Source: Pseudorhodoferax sp047601025 (GTDB taxonomy: Bacteria; Pseudomonadota; Gammaproteobacteria; Burkholderiales; Burkholderiaceae_C). From it: 64,000 nt of DNA. Position 1 is the first letter of the stretch. Each line of letters starts with the position of its first letter. The stretch covers positions 3,906,001 to 3,970,000 of the forward strand of contig NZ_JASGJZ010000001.1 in assembly GCF_047601025.1 (NCBI RefSeq). The letters run 5' to 3'. Below, one piece after another: positions 43,133 to 51,396 of this stretch. The notes under the pieces were generated by a model. It was not told the origin of the DNA. It was given only the letters and a program-made list of their open reading frames with translations, and ran no database searches. The position numbers and the translations under genes are program-made.

Positions 43133-43161
43133 TTCGTTTTGGACAACTCGTCCAGAACGAA
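43133..43161. promoter_or_regulatory. Strong palindrome, candidate operator of the TetR regulator
   Basis: TTCGTTTTGGAC and GTCCAGAACGAA form an inverted repeat with 11 of 12 positions matching around a 5-bp centre. It lies in the divergent promoter region, 16 bp before the FAH gene start. Smaller palindromes, TTCGAA (43167-43172) and TGACGA-AA-TCGTCA (43174-43187), follow it. The layout fits repression of the operon by the divergent TetR protein. Confidence 0.65.
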
Positions 43162-43276
43162 ATCTATTCGAAATGACGAAATCGTCAAATCGGATTCGGG
43201 GGCTATTTGATAGGTGCTTTCCCTAGCTTGCGCGCTGGCGGCGGCGCTCCCGGGTGCTCGTGTACGCTCGCGCCCC

Positions 43277-44005
43277 ATGGCACCAGTCGAGAGCGAAGAG
43301 AAGGCGCAGGACCACCGGGTCCGGGTCGGGGCGTTGCGGCGCGAGAAGACGCGGCTGCGGCTGCTGCAGAGCGCGCTGGCGGTCGTCGCCGACAAGGGCA
43401 TCGACGCGGCCGTGATCGACGACTTCATCGCCGCGGCGGGGGTGGCGCGCGGCACCTTCTACAACCACTTCCGGACCACCGGGGAGCTGCTGTTCGCGCT
43501 GGCCACGGCGATGAGCGACGAGGTGCTGCAGATCGTCGATCCGCTGGTGCTGCACCTGGACGATCCGGTCGAGCGCTTCGCCACCGGCACGCGGCTGTAC
43601 ATGCAGATGGCGCTGCGCTATCCGCTGTGGGGCCGCTTCATCACGCAGGCGGGCACGCGCATCGCCACGCGCGGGCAGCTGATCGACGTCTACCTGATGC
43701 GGGACCTGGAGCAGGCCATGGCCGGCCGGCGCCTGGCGGTGGACGACGTGCGGGTGGCGCGCGACCTCGTGCTGGGCGCGATCTTCTACGGCATCGAGAC
43801 CATGCTGACGGAGCCGACGCGCGCCCACCATGCCGAGCAGCTGGTGCGCTGCGTGCTGGCCGGCCTCGGCCTGCCGGCGGCCGAGGCCGGGCGCATCGCC
43901 AGCATGCCGCTGGAGATCCCGGGCGCCGTGCAGGGGCCGATCTTCTCCGGCCTGCAGGCCGGCACGCGGCGCCCGGCCGCGCCGCGCGGCGCGGCGGAAG
44001 AATGA
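43277..44005 (+). CDS. TetR-family transcriptional regulator
   Basis: The 242-residue regulator has an HTH at about 20-65 (LLQSALAVVADKGIDAAVIDDFIAAAGVARGTFYNHFRTTGELL). It is divergent from the FAH/VOC/hydroxylase/amidohydrolase operon and is its likely local repressor. The ATG at 43277 is chosen because upstream codons lie in the operator region and lack family features. Confidence 0.92.
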   Translation: MAPVESEEKAQDHRVRVGALRREKTRLRLLQSALAVVADKGIDAAVIDDFIAAAGVARGTFYNHFRTTGELLFALATAMSDEVLQIVDPLVLHLDDPVERFATGTRLYMQMALRYPLWGRFITQAGTRIATRGQLIDVYLMRDLEQAMAGRRLAVDDVRVARDLVLGAIFYGIETMLTEPTRAHHAEQLVRCVLAGLGLPAAEAGRIASMPLEIPGAVQGPIFSGLQAGTRRPAAPRGAAEE

Positions 44006-44006
44006 A

Positions 44007-44609
44007 TCAGTGGTGTTCTTCGGCCACCGGCGCCATCAGCCGGTCGGTGAAGGCGATGGCCATGGCCGACAGCAGGAACACGACGTGGATCGTGGTCTGC
44101 GCGATCAGCACCTTGTCGCTGTAGTTGTCGGCGTTGATGAAGGTCTTGAGCAGGTGGATGGAGCTGATGCCGATGATGGACATGGCCAGCTTGACCTTCA
44201 GCACCGAGGCGTTGACGTGGCTCAGCCACTCGGGCTGGTCCTCGTGGCCTTCCAGGTGCATGCGGCTGACGAAGGTTTCGTAGCCGCCGACGATGACCAT
44301 GATCAGCAGATTGGAGATCATCACCACGTCGATCAGCGCCAGCACCACCAGCATGATCACCGTCTCGTTCAGCACGGTGATCGGCGCGTCGGTCTTGTAG
44401 CCGATGCCGTTGATCAGCGCCTGCAGCGCATGCTGGTTGCCGAACGCGGCCTCGACCAGGTGTGTCAGTTCGACCAGGAAGTGCACCACGTAGACCGCCT
44501 GCGCGACGATCAGGCCCAGGTACAGCGGCAGCTGCAGCCAGCGGCTGGCGAAGATCAGCTTGGGCAGCGGGCGCAGCGGCGAGGCTTTGGGCAGGGTCGG
44601 GTCGGACAT
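44007..44609 (-). CDS. UPF0114/YqhA-family membrane protein (TIGR00645-like)
   Basis: The 200-residue protein has four helices and the family motifs FASRWLQLPLYLGLI, IDVVMISNLLIMVIVGGYETFVSR and KLAMSIIGISSIHLLKTFI. Function is unknown. It ends 1 bp from the convergent TetR gene and starts about 90 bp from the cytochrome gene. Confidence 0.92.
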   Translation of the reverse strand: MSDPTLPKASPLRPLPKLIFASRWLQLPLYLGLIVAQAVYVVHFLVELTHLVEAAFGNQHALQALINGIGYKTDAPITVLNETVIMLVVLALIDVVMISNLLIMVIVGGYETFVSRMHLEGHEDQPEWLSHVNASVLKVKLAMSIIGISSIHLLKTFINADNYSDKVLIAQTTIHVVFLLSAMAIAFTDRLMAPVAEEHH

Positions 44610-44696
44610 GGACGGGTCGGAGGGCGAAAAGGCGCGCGATTGTAGGAGCGCGCCGGCCATGCAAGACGAATGCCCGGCGGCGGGCGGGCCCGCCCG

Positions 44697-45020
44697 CTAC
44701 AGCGACAGCACCCAGGCCGCCAGCTTCCTGGCGTCGGCCTCGCTGACCTGCGGATTGGCCGGCATGTGCTGCACGCCCCAGACGCCGGTGCCGCCCTGGC
44801 GGATCTTGGCGGCCAGCCGGTCCACGGCGGTCTGGTCGCCCCGGTAGCGGGCGGCGATGTCCTTGAACGGCGGGCCCACCAGGCGCTTGTCGATGCGGTG
44901 GCAGCCCATGCAGTTGCTGGCGGCGGCCAGCGCCTGGTCGGCCTGCGCCGGCAGGCCCATGCAGGCGACGGCCAGCGCGGCGGCCGGCAGCAGGTATCGC
45001 GGGGAGCGGGGTCGGGGCAT
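44697..45020 (-). CDS. Class I cytochrome c (c551/c552 type)
   Basis: This 107-residue exported cytochrome has a signal peptide ending near AQADQ, heme motif CMGCH (about residues 37-41) and the axial Met in QHMPANPQVSE. Such small monoheme cytochromes carry electrons in the periplasm, often to cbb3 oxidase or peroxidase. The oxidase genes lie 12 kb away in this window, so the link is only suggestive. Confidence 0.93.
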   Translation of the reverse strand: MPRPRSPRYLLPAAALAVACMGLPAQADQALAAASNCMGCHRIDKRLVGPPFKDIAARYRGDQTAVDRLAAKIRQGGTGVWGVQHMPANPQVSEADARKLAAWVLSL

Positions 45021-45095
45021 TGCGCTACAGTGTTCCGCGGCATTGTAGGGAGCGGGTCTGCGGAGGCCCGGCCCGCACGGAAGGACGCCGCCACC

Positions 45096-45338
45096 ATGTA
45101 CCTGCTCGGACTCGGAATCGTGCTGCTGCTGCTCAAGTGGGGCGGGGTCGGCCCCGTCGCCGGCTGGAACTGGTGGACGGTGCTGGCGCCGTTCGCCCTG
45201 GCCGCGCTGTGGTGGACCTGGGCCGACCGCAGCGGCTACACCCGCCGCAAGGCCGCCGAGCGCGACCAGGCGCGCAGGCAGGCGCGCGTCGCGCGCACGC
45301 GTGCGGCATTGGGCCAGCGCCCGGGCCGGCCGCGCTGA
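45096..45338 (+). CDS. TIGR04438-type Trp-rich small membrane protein
   Basis: The 80-residue protein has two short hydrophobic helices, the first MYLLGLGIVLLLLKWGGVGPVA, then WNWWTVLAPFALAALWWTWAD. A basic tail (RRKAAERDQARRQARVARTR) follows. The pattern matches a Burkholderiales Trp-rich family of unknown function. It is divergent from the cytochrome c gene and abuts the ilvD 3' end. Confidence 0.85.
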   Translation: MYLLGLGIVLLLLKWGGVGPVAGWNWWTVLAPFALAALWWTWADRSGYTRRKAAERDQARRQARVARTRAALGQRPGRPR

Positions 45339-45339
45339 G

Positions 45340-47049
45340 TCAGGCGGCGTAGTCGTCCAGCACCGCGCCCTTGCTGGCGCTGGACGCGTTGAACGCGAAC
45401 TTGGCCTGCACGCCGCGCACGTAGCGCGGGGCCGGCGGCGTCCAGCCGGCGCGGCGCCGGGCCAGTTCGTCCTCGGGCACGTTGAGCTCCAGCTTCAGCT
45501 GGTGCGCGTCGATGGTGACCGAGTCGCCCTCGTGCACGAAGGCGATGGTGCCGCCGGCCGCGGCCTCCGGCGCCACGTGGCCGACCACCATGCCCCAGGT
45601 GCCGCCGGAGAAGCGGCCGTCGGTGACGAGGCCCACCGACTCGCCCAGGCCGGCGCCGATCAGCGCGCCGGTGGGGGCCAGCATCTCGGGCATGCCGGGA
45701 CCGCCCTTGGGGCCCAGGTAGCGCAGCACCATCACGTCGCCGGCCTGGATCCGGCCGTCCAGGATGGCCTGGAGCGCGGACTGCTCGTCGTCGAACACGC
45801 GGGCCGGGCCGGTGATCACGGGGTTCTTCAGCCCGGTGATCTTGGCCACCGCGCCCTCGGGCGACAGGTTGCCCTTCAGGATCGCCAGGTGGCCCTGCGC
45901 GTACAGCGGCCGGTCGATCGGGCGGATCACGTCCTGGTCGGCGCGCGGCTGGTCGGGCACGCCGGCCAGCGTCTCGGCGATGGTCTTGCCGGTGATGGTC
46001 ATGCAGCCGCCGTGCAGCAGGCCGGCGTTCAGCAGGATCTTCATGACCTGCGGGATGCCGCCGGCCCGGTGCAGGTCCACGGCCAGGTACTTGCCGCTGG
46101 GCTTGAGGTCGCAGATCACCGGCACCTTGCGGCGCACGCGCTCGAAGTCGTCGATCGACCACTGCACGCCGGCCGCATGCGCGATCGCCAGGAAGTGCAG
46201 CACCGCGTTGGTCGAGCCGCCGGTGGCCATGATCACGGCCACCGCGTTCTCGATGGCCTCGCGCGTGACGATGTCGCGCGGCCTGAGGTTCCTGCGGATC
46301 GCCTCGATCAGCACCTTGGCCGACTCCCGGGCCGAGTTCTGCTTCTCGTCGTGCGGGTTGGCCATGGTGGACGAGTAGGGCAGGCTCATGCCCAGCGCCT
46401 CGAACGCGCTGGACATGGTGTTGGCCGTGTACATGCCGCCGCACGAGCCGGTGCCGGGGATGGCGCGGCGCTCGATCTCCTTCAGGTCGTGGTCGCTGAG
46501 CTTGCCGGCGGCGTTCTCGCCGACCGCCTCGAACACGCTGACGATGTTCAGGTCCCGGCCCTGGTAGCGGCCGGGCAGGATGGTGCCGCCGTAGACGTAG
46601 ATGGCCGGCACGTTGGCGCGCAGCATGCCCATCATGCCGCCGGGCATGTTCTTGTCGCAGCCGCCGACCACCAGCACGCCGTCCATCCACTGGCCCTGCA
46701 CGCAGGTCTCGATGCAGTCGCTGATGACCTCGCGGCTGACGAGGGAGTACTTCATGCCCTCGGTGCCCATGGCCATGCCGTCGGCCACGGTGGGCGTGCC
46801 GAACACCTGGGCGTTGCCGCCGGCCTCCTCGATGCCGGCGATGGCCGCGTCGGCCAGCTTCTGCAGGCCGCTGTTGCAGGGCGTGATGGTGCTGTGGCCG
46901 TTGGCCACGCCGACCATGGGCTTGCGGAAGTCTTCCTCCTCGTAGCCCATGGCGTAGAACATGGAGCGGTTGGGCGCGCGCGACTTGCCCTCGGTGATGT
47001 TGGCCGAACGCCGATTCGGGCGGTCGATCTGGACCGGTTTCGTTTCCAT
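45340..47049 (-). CDS. ilvD: Dihydroxy-acid dehydratase
   Basis: The 569-residue Fe-S dehydratase makes 2-oxo acids in branched-chain amino acid synthesis. Motifs are GCDKNMPGGMMG, GTGSCGGMYTANTMS and SGGTWGMVVGHVAPEA. It is divergent from a LysR gene across 99 bp holding a clear palindrome. The start at 47049 (METKPVQIDRPNRRS) matches the longer betaproteobacterial form. Confidence 0.96.
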   Translation of the reverse strand: METKPVQIDRPNRRSANITEGKSRAPNRSMFYAMGYEEEDFRKPMVGVANGHSTITPCNSGLQKLADAAIAGIEEAGGNAQVFGTPTVADGMAMGTEGMKYSLVSREVISDCIETCVQGQWMDGVLVVGGCDKNMPGGMMGMLRANVPAIYVYGGTILPGRYQGRDLNIVSVFEAVGENAAGKLSDHDLKEIERRAIPGTGSCGGMYTANTMSSAFEALGMSLPYSSTMANPHDEKQNSARESAKVLIEAIRRNLRPRDIVTREAIENAVAVIMATGGSTNAVLHFLAIAHAAGVQWSIDDFERVRRKVPVICDLKPSGKYLAVDLHRAGGIPQVMKILLNAGLLHGGCMTITGKTIAETLAGVPDQPRADQDVIRPIDRPLYAQGHLAILKGNLSPEGAVAKITGLKNPVITGPARVFDDEQSALQAILDGRIQAGDVMVLRYLGPKGGPGMPEMLAPTGALIGAGLGESVGLVTDGRFSGGTWGMVVGHVAPEAAAGGTIAFVHEGDSVTIDAHQLKLELNVPEDELARRRAGWTPPAPRYVRGVQAKFAFNASSASKGAVLDDYAA

Positions 47050-47102
47050 CGCTTCGTCTCTCTCTTGGGTGGGGATGAGCGGCCAGTATGGCAACGAAGC
47101 CT

Positions 47103-47116
47103 GATTGGTTCCAATC
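47103..47116. promoter_or_regulatory. Palindrome between ilvD and the LysR gene
   Basis: GATTGG-TT-CCAATC is a perfect 6-bp-arm inverted repeat in the divergent promoter, and contains an ATTGG/CCAAT box like those bound by LysR proteins. GATTGAT lies 15 bp further on. It is the best candidate binding site for the adjacent regulator. Confidence 0.55.
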
Positions 47117-47148
47117 GCTTCGGTCGTGGCGATTGATATCCTCCGCGT

Positions 47149-48081
47149 ATGAAAGAAGCCCCGCCCGACCTGCGTGTCTGGCGCCAGTTCGCGGTGCTGG
47201 CCGAGGAGCTGCACTTCGGCCGCGCGGCCCGGCGCCTGCACATGACGCAGCCGCCGCTGACCCAGGCGATCGCCCGGCTGGAGCGCGGCCTGGGCGCCGC
47301 GCTGTTCGAGCGCACCCGCCGCCGCGTGGCGCTGACGGCCGCCGGCGAGGCGCTGGCGCCGCAGGTGCGCGACCTGCTGGCGCGGGCCGCGGCGCTGCCG
47401 GCGCTGGCGCGCGCGGCGGCGGCCGGCGAGGTCGGCCGCGTGCGGCTGGCCTTCGTGTCCACGGCGGGCTTCGAGCAGTTGCCGGCCTGGGTGCGGGATT
47501 TCCACGCGCAATGCCCCGGCGTGGCGCTGGAACTGGTGGAGGCGACCGGCGACGTGCAGCTCGACGCCTTCGCGCGCGGCGCGATCGACGCCGGGCTGAT
47601 GCTGCATTCGCCCGGCCAGGCGCCGGCCGGGCTGGCGCGGCTGGCCGTGGGCCGGGAGCCGTTGGTGCTGGCGCTGCCGGCCGGCCATGCGCTGGCCCGG
47701 GCCGCGCGGCCGCCGCTGGCCGCCGTGCTGGCCGAACCGCTGGTGCTGTTCCCGCGGCGCATCCTGCCTTCGCTGCACGACGCCGTGCTGGCGCTGTACC
47801 GCGCGCACGGCGCGGTGCCGCAGGTGGCGCAGGAGGCGATCCAGATGCAGACCATCGTCAACCTGGTCTGGGGCGGCATCGGCCTGGCCTGGGTGCCGGC
47901 CAGCGTGACGCGCTTCCGGCGCGAGGGGGTGGTCTACCGCGAGGCGGCGCAGCTCGCAGTGGCCGGGCGCCGGCGCGCGGAACTGCCGGCGTGCGAGACC
48001 AGCCTGGTCTGGCCCGAAGGGGCGCCGTCGCCGGCGCTGGCACGCTTCGTGGCCTTCGTCCGGGAGCGGACCGCGGGCTGA
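47149..48081 (+). CDS. LysR-family regulator divergent from ilvD
   Basis: The 310-residue protein has an HTH reading LAEELHFGRAARRLHMTQPPLTQAIARLERGLG and an effector domain of the BenM/CatR group (VRLAFVSTAGFEQLPAWVRDF). By position it may regulate ilvD, itself, or both. Effector unknown. Confidence 0.93.
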   Translation: MKEAPPDLRVWRQFAVLAEELHFGRAARRLHMTQPPLTQAIARLERGLGAALFERTRRRVALTAAGEALAPQVRDLLARAAALPALARAAAAGEVGRVRLAFVSTAGFEQLPAWVRDFHAQCPGVALELVEATGDVQLDAFARGAIDAGLMLHSPGQAPAGLARLAVGREPLVLALPAGHALARAARPPLAAVLAEPLVLFPRRILPSLHDAVLALYRAHGAVPQVAQEAIQMQTIVNLVWGGIGLAWVPASVTRFRREGVVYREAAQLAVAGRRRAELPACETSLVWPEGAPSPALARFVAFVRERTAG

Positions 48082-48097
48082 GCCGGCTGCGGCTCCG

Positions 48098-48565
48098 TCA
48101 GCCCAACTGCGACTGCAGGTAGTTCGGCAGGCCGATCTTGTCGATCAGGCCGAGCTGCTTCTCCAGCCAGTAGGCGTGGTCTTCCTCGGTGTCGTGCAGC
48201 TGCGCGACCAGGATGTCGCGGCTGACGTAGTCCTGCAGGCGCTCGCACAGCGCGGCGCCTTCCTTCAGCGCGGCGCGCACCTCGTACTCGGTGGCCAGGT
48301 CCTTGCGCAGCATCTCGGGCACGGTGGCGGCCGGGGTGAAGTCCTTGGGCTTTATGTCGGGCGCGCCGCCCAGCATCAGGATGCGCTGCATCAGCGCGTC
48401 GGCGTGCTGGGTCTCTTCCTGCATCTCGTGGTCCAGGCGCGTGTACAGGCGCTGGAAGCCCTGGTCCTGGTAGTTGCGCGAATGGGCGAAGTACTGGTCG
48501 CGCGCGGCCAGTTCGCCCCGCAGCAGATCCTTGAGGCAATCGATGACCTGGGGATGGCCTTGCAT
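48098..48565 (-). CDS. bfr: Bacterioferritin lacking the heme-ligating methionine
   Basis: The 155-residue ferritin-fold protein keeps ferroxidase ligands Glu18, Glu51, His54, and a Glu/His pair in DTEEDHAYWLEKQ. Aligned without gaps to E. coli Bfr, residue 52 is Thr (EETQHAD) instead of the heme ligand Met52. It is probably an iron-storage subunit without heme, or a subunit of a mixed shell. The start at 48565 (MQGHPQVIDCL) is standard. Confidence 0.93.
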   Translation of the reverse strand: MQGHPQVIDCLKDLLRGELAARDQYFAHSRNYQDQGFQRLYTRLDHEMQEETQHADALMQRILMLGGAPDIKPKDFTPAATVPEMLRKDLATEYEVRAALKEGAALCERLQDYVSRDILVAQLHDTEEDHAYWLEKQLGLIDKIGLPNYLQSQLG

Positions 48566-48739
48566 GGGGAACTCCCTGTTGTTCTGTGCTGGAAACGCGC
48601 AAGTGTCGCGCGTTCGGCACGCGATGTCTGCACATGCCCCCGGGACGGCGCTCTGCATGCACATGCGGATCGCTCGTGTTCGCGCGGACACCCGCGTGCG
48701 GCGCCGCGGGCGGGGCGCCGACCTCGGCACAATCCCCCG

Positions 48740-49546
48740 ATGCTCATGTATCCCCAGATCGACCCGGTCGCGCTGCAGATCGGGCCCGTGGCCATCCACT
48801 GGTACGGCATCACCTACCTCGTCGCGTTCGCGCTGTTCATGCTGCTGGGCACGCTGCGGCTGCGGCACCAGCCGTTCGCCTCGGCCCAGCCGCCGTGGAC
48901 GCGCAAGGACGTGGAGGACATCTTGTTCCTCGGCGTGCTGGGCGTCGTGGTCGGCGGGCGGCTGGGCTACTGCTTGTTCTACAAGCCGGGCTACTACCTG
49001 ACGCATCCGCTGGAGATCTTCCACGTCTGGCAGGGCGGCATGAGCTTCCACGGCGGCATGCTGGGCGTGATCGCCTCGATGCTGTGGTTCGCGCACTCGC
49101 GCCGGCGGCCGTGGCTGCAGGTGGCTGACTTCGTGGCGCCTTGCGTGCCGACCGGCCTGGCGGCCGGGCGCGTGGGCAACTTCATCAATGGCGAGCTGTG
49201 GGGCCGCTTCGCGAGCCCGGACCTGCCCTGGGGCATGGTGTTTCCGCAGAGCGGCTCGATGCTGCCGCGCCACCCCTCGCAGGTCTACCAGTTCCTGCTG
49301 GAGGGGCTGCTGCTGTTCGTGCTGCTGTGGCTGTACGCGCGCCGGCGCCGCGCCGAGGGGCAGGTGGCGGCGGCCTTCCTGGTGGGCTACGGCGTGCTGC
49401 GCTTCGTCGCCGAGTTCTTCCGCGAGCCCGATGCCTTCCTGGGCCTGCTGTCGCTGGGCATGAGCATGGGCCAGTGGCTGTGCCTGCCGATGATCCTGGC
49501 CGGCGTGGCGATGTGGATCTGGTGCGGGCGGCGCGAACGCCGCTAG
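48740..49546 (+). CDS. lgt: Prolipoprotein diacylglyceryl transferase
   Basis: The 268-residue inner-membrane enzyme transfers diacylglycerol to the lipobox cysteine of prolipoproteins. Motifs are IHWYGITYLVAF, GGMSFHGGMLGVI, the signature GRVGNFINGELWGR and HPSQVYQFLLEG. It is divergent from bfr. Its stop overlaps the convergent oxidoreductase-like gene by 4 bp. Confidence 0.96.
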   Translation: MLMYPQIDPVALQIGPVAIHWYGITYLVAFALFMLLGTLRLRHQPFASAQPPWTRKDVEDILFLGVLGVVVGGRLGYCLFYKPGYYLTHPLEIFHVWQGGMSFHGGMLGVIASMLWFAHSRRRPWLQVADFVAPCVPTGLAAGRVGNFINGELWGRFASPDLPWGMVFPQSGSMLPRHPSQVYQFLLEGLLLFVLLWLYARRRRAEGQVAAAFLVGYGVLRFVAEFFREPDAFLGLLSLGMSMGQWLCLPMILAGVAMWIWCGRRERR

Positions 49547-49779
49547 CCGGCGGCGGGCTGGGCCAGCAGCGTCTGCGCGTCCTCGCACCACCAGCCGACC
49601 GCGGCCAGGTAGCCTTCCCACACGCAGCCGTTGCAGCCGCGGCCGCAGCAGGTCGTGGGTTCCGGCGGCGGGGCGCGCAGGCCGGCGATGCCGCGTGCCT
49701 GCAGCCGCGCGGCGAGCGTGGCGACGGCCAGGCGGGCCGTGGCGGCGTCGGTCGGGGCGGGGAGGGCTGGGTCGGTCAT
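49543..49779 (-). CDS. Small oxidoreductase-like domain protein
   Basis: The 78-residue protein has the cysteine-rich PPEPTTCCGRGCNGCVWEGYL of the oxidoreductase-like (PF09791-type) family. The cysteines may bind a metal. The start at 49779 (MTDPALPAP) fits small members. It is convergent with lgt and divergent from the malonyl-CoA decarboxylase gene. Confidence 0.82.
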   Translation of the reverse strand: MTDPALPAPTDAATARLAVATLAARLQARGIAGLRAPPPEPTTCCGRGCNGCVWEGYLAAVGWWCEDAQTLLAQPAAG

Positions 49780-49946
49780 CGCGGGCGTCGCAGGGCAGGC
49801 CGGCATTGTGGCGGCTGGTGCGCCGGGCCGGCGCCGGGCGCTGCCGGCGGGGCATGGCGCGGCACCCGGGCTGGACCACAATCGCCGCTCGGGCGCCTGG
49901 CGCCCCGGCCCGTCCACCCGATCCCGATCCGCAGAAGGTCCGTTCC

Positions 49947-51353
49947 ATGAATGCCGCCGATTGGTTCGCCCGCAGCCTGGCGCTGCTGAAGCCGGCAGCG
50001 CGGCCGGCCCCGGCCGCGCCGGATGCGCCGCGGCCGCTGGCCGAGCGGCTGCGCGCGACGCTGCGCCGCGAGCCCGAGGCGCTGACGCCCAGCGCGCTGC
50101 GCCGGCTGCTGGCCCAGCTGCAGGGCGTGGCCGATCCGCACGTCAGCGAGGTCGAGGCCGGCCGCCGTGCGCGCCAGGTCATGGCCTGGTACGCCGGCGC
50201 CGGTGCCGCGGAGCGGCGCGACCTGTGGCTGCTGCTGGTGGACCGCTTCGCGCCCGACGCCGAGGAGGTGCGCGCCGCGCGCGCGCATTACGACGCGGCG
50301 CTGGGTACGCCCGAGCAGGGCGCCGCCGAGATCCGGCTGCGCAGCGCCTTCGTCTCGCCGCGCACGCGGGTGCTGCAGCGCTTCGCGGTCGACCGCGGGG
50401 GGCTGCGCTTCCTGGTCGACCTGCGCGCCGAGCTGCTGCCGCAGCTCAAGGGCGAGCGCTGGCTGCTGCCGCTGGACGCCGAGCTGCAGGCGCTGTTCTC
50501 GACCTGGTTCGACGTGCCCTTCCTGGAGCTGCGCCGCATCAGCTGGGATTCGCCGGCCTCGCTGATCGAGAAGCTGATCCAGTACGAGGCGGTGCACGAC
50601 ATCCGCAGCTGGGCCGACGTGAAGAACCGGCTCGACAGCGACCGGCGCTGCTACGGCTTCTTCCACCCGGGGCTGCCGGACGAGCCGCTGATCTTCGTCG
50701 AGGTCGCGCTGATCGACCACCTGGCCGCCGGCATCGCGCCGCTGCTGGACGAGCAGGCCGCCGTGGACGACATCGCCAAGGCCACGACGGCGATCTTCTA
50801 CTCGATCAGCAACACCCAGGCGGGCCTGCGCGGCGTGAGCTTCGGCGATTCGCTGATCAAGCGCGTGGTCGAGACGCTGCGCGAGGAGTTTCCCCAGCTG
50901 CGGCAGTTCGCCACGCTGTCGCCGATCCCGGGCTTTCGGGGCTGGCTGGCGAAGAACGCCGACGCCATGCGCGCGCGCCTGCCCGAACGGCTGCGCGCCG
51001 AGCTGGACCGCGCGCTCGGCGGCGAGTCCGTGCCGGCGGCGGCCGAGCGCGCGCTGGCGCTGGACGAGAAGTCGCCCGTGCGCCAGTTCCTGCTGCGCAG
51101 CGCCGCGCAGTACCTGGGCCGCGAGCTGGACGACGGCCGGCCGCTGGACCCGGTGGCGCGCTTCCATCTGGGCAACGGCGCGCGCGTGGAGCGGCTGAAC
51201 TGGGCCGGCGACCCCTCGCCCAAGGGCCTGAAGCAGTCCTGCGGGCTGATGGTCAACTATCTGTACGATCTGCGCCGGCTCGACAAGCACCGGGCCATGA
51301 CGCTGGCGGGCCGCATTCCGCTGTCGTCGGAGGTCGAGCGGCTGCTGCTGTGA
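49947..51353 (+). CDS. Malonyl-CoA decarboxylase
   Basis: The 468-residue enzyme converts malonyl-CoA to acetyl-CoA and CO2. It has the helical N-terminal domain and a catalytic domain with DIRSWADVKNRLDSDRRCYGFFHP, YSISNTQAGLRGVSFG carrying the putative catalytic Ser, and FHLGNGARVERLNWAGD with the catalytic His. It heads an operon with a Bug receptor and a malonyl-CoA ligase, forming a MatA/MatB malonate pathway. Confidence 0.94.
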   Translation: MNAADWFARSLALLKPAARPAPAAPDAPRPLAERLRATLRREPEALTPSALRRLLAQLQGVADPHVSEVEAGRRARQVMAWYAGAGAAERRDLWLLLVDRFAPDAEEVRAARAHYDAALGTPEQGAAEIRLRSAFVSPRTRVLQRFAVDRGGLRFLVDLRAELLPQLKGERWLLPLDAELQALFSTWFDVPFLELRRISWDSPASLIEKLIQYEAVHDIRSWADVKNRLDSDRRCYGFFHPGLPDEPLIFVEVALIDHLAAGIAPLLDEQAAVDDIAKATTAIFYSISNTQAGLRGVSFGDSLIKRVVETLREEFPQLRQFATLSPIPGFRGWLAKNADAMRARLPERLRAELDRALGGESVPAAAERALALDEKSPVRQFLLRSAAQYLGRELDDGRPLDPVARFHLGNGARVERLNWAGDPSPKGLKQSCGLMVNYLYDLRRLDKHRAMTLAGRIPLSSEVERLLL

Positions 51354-51396
51354 GCGGCCGCCATTCCAGCAAGCAGGTAAGAAGGAGACGAGACGC

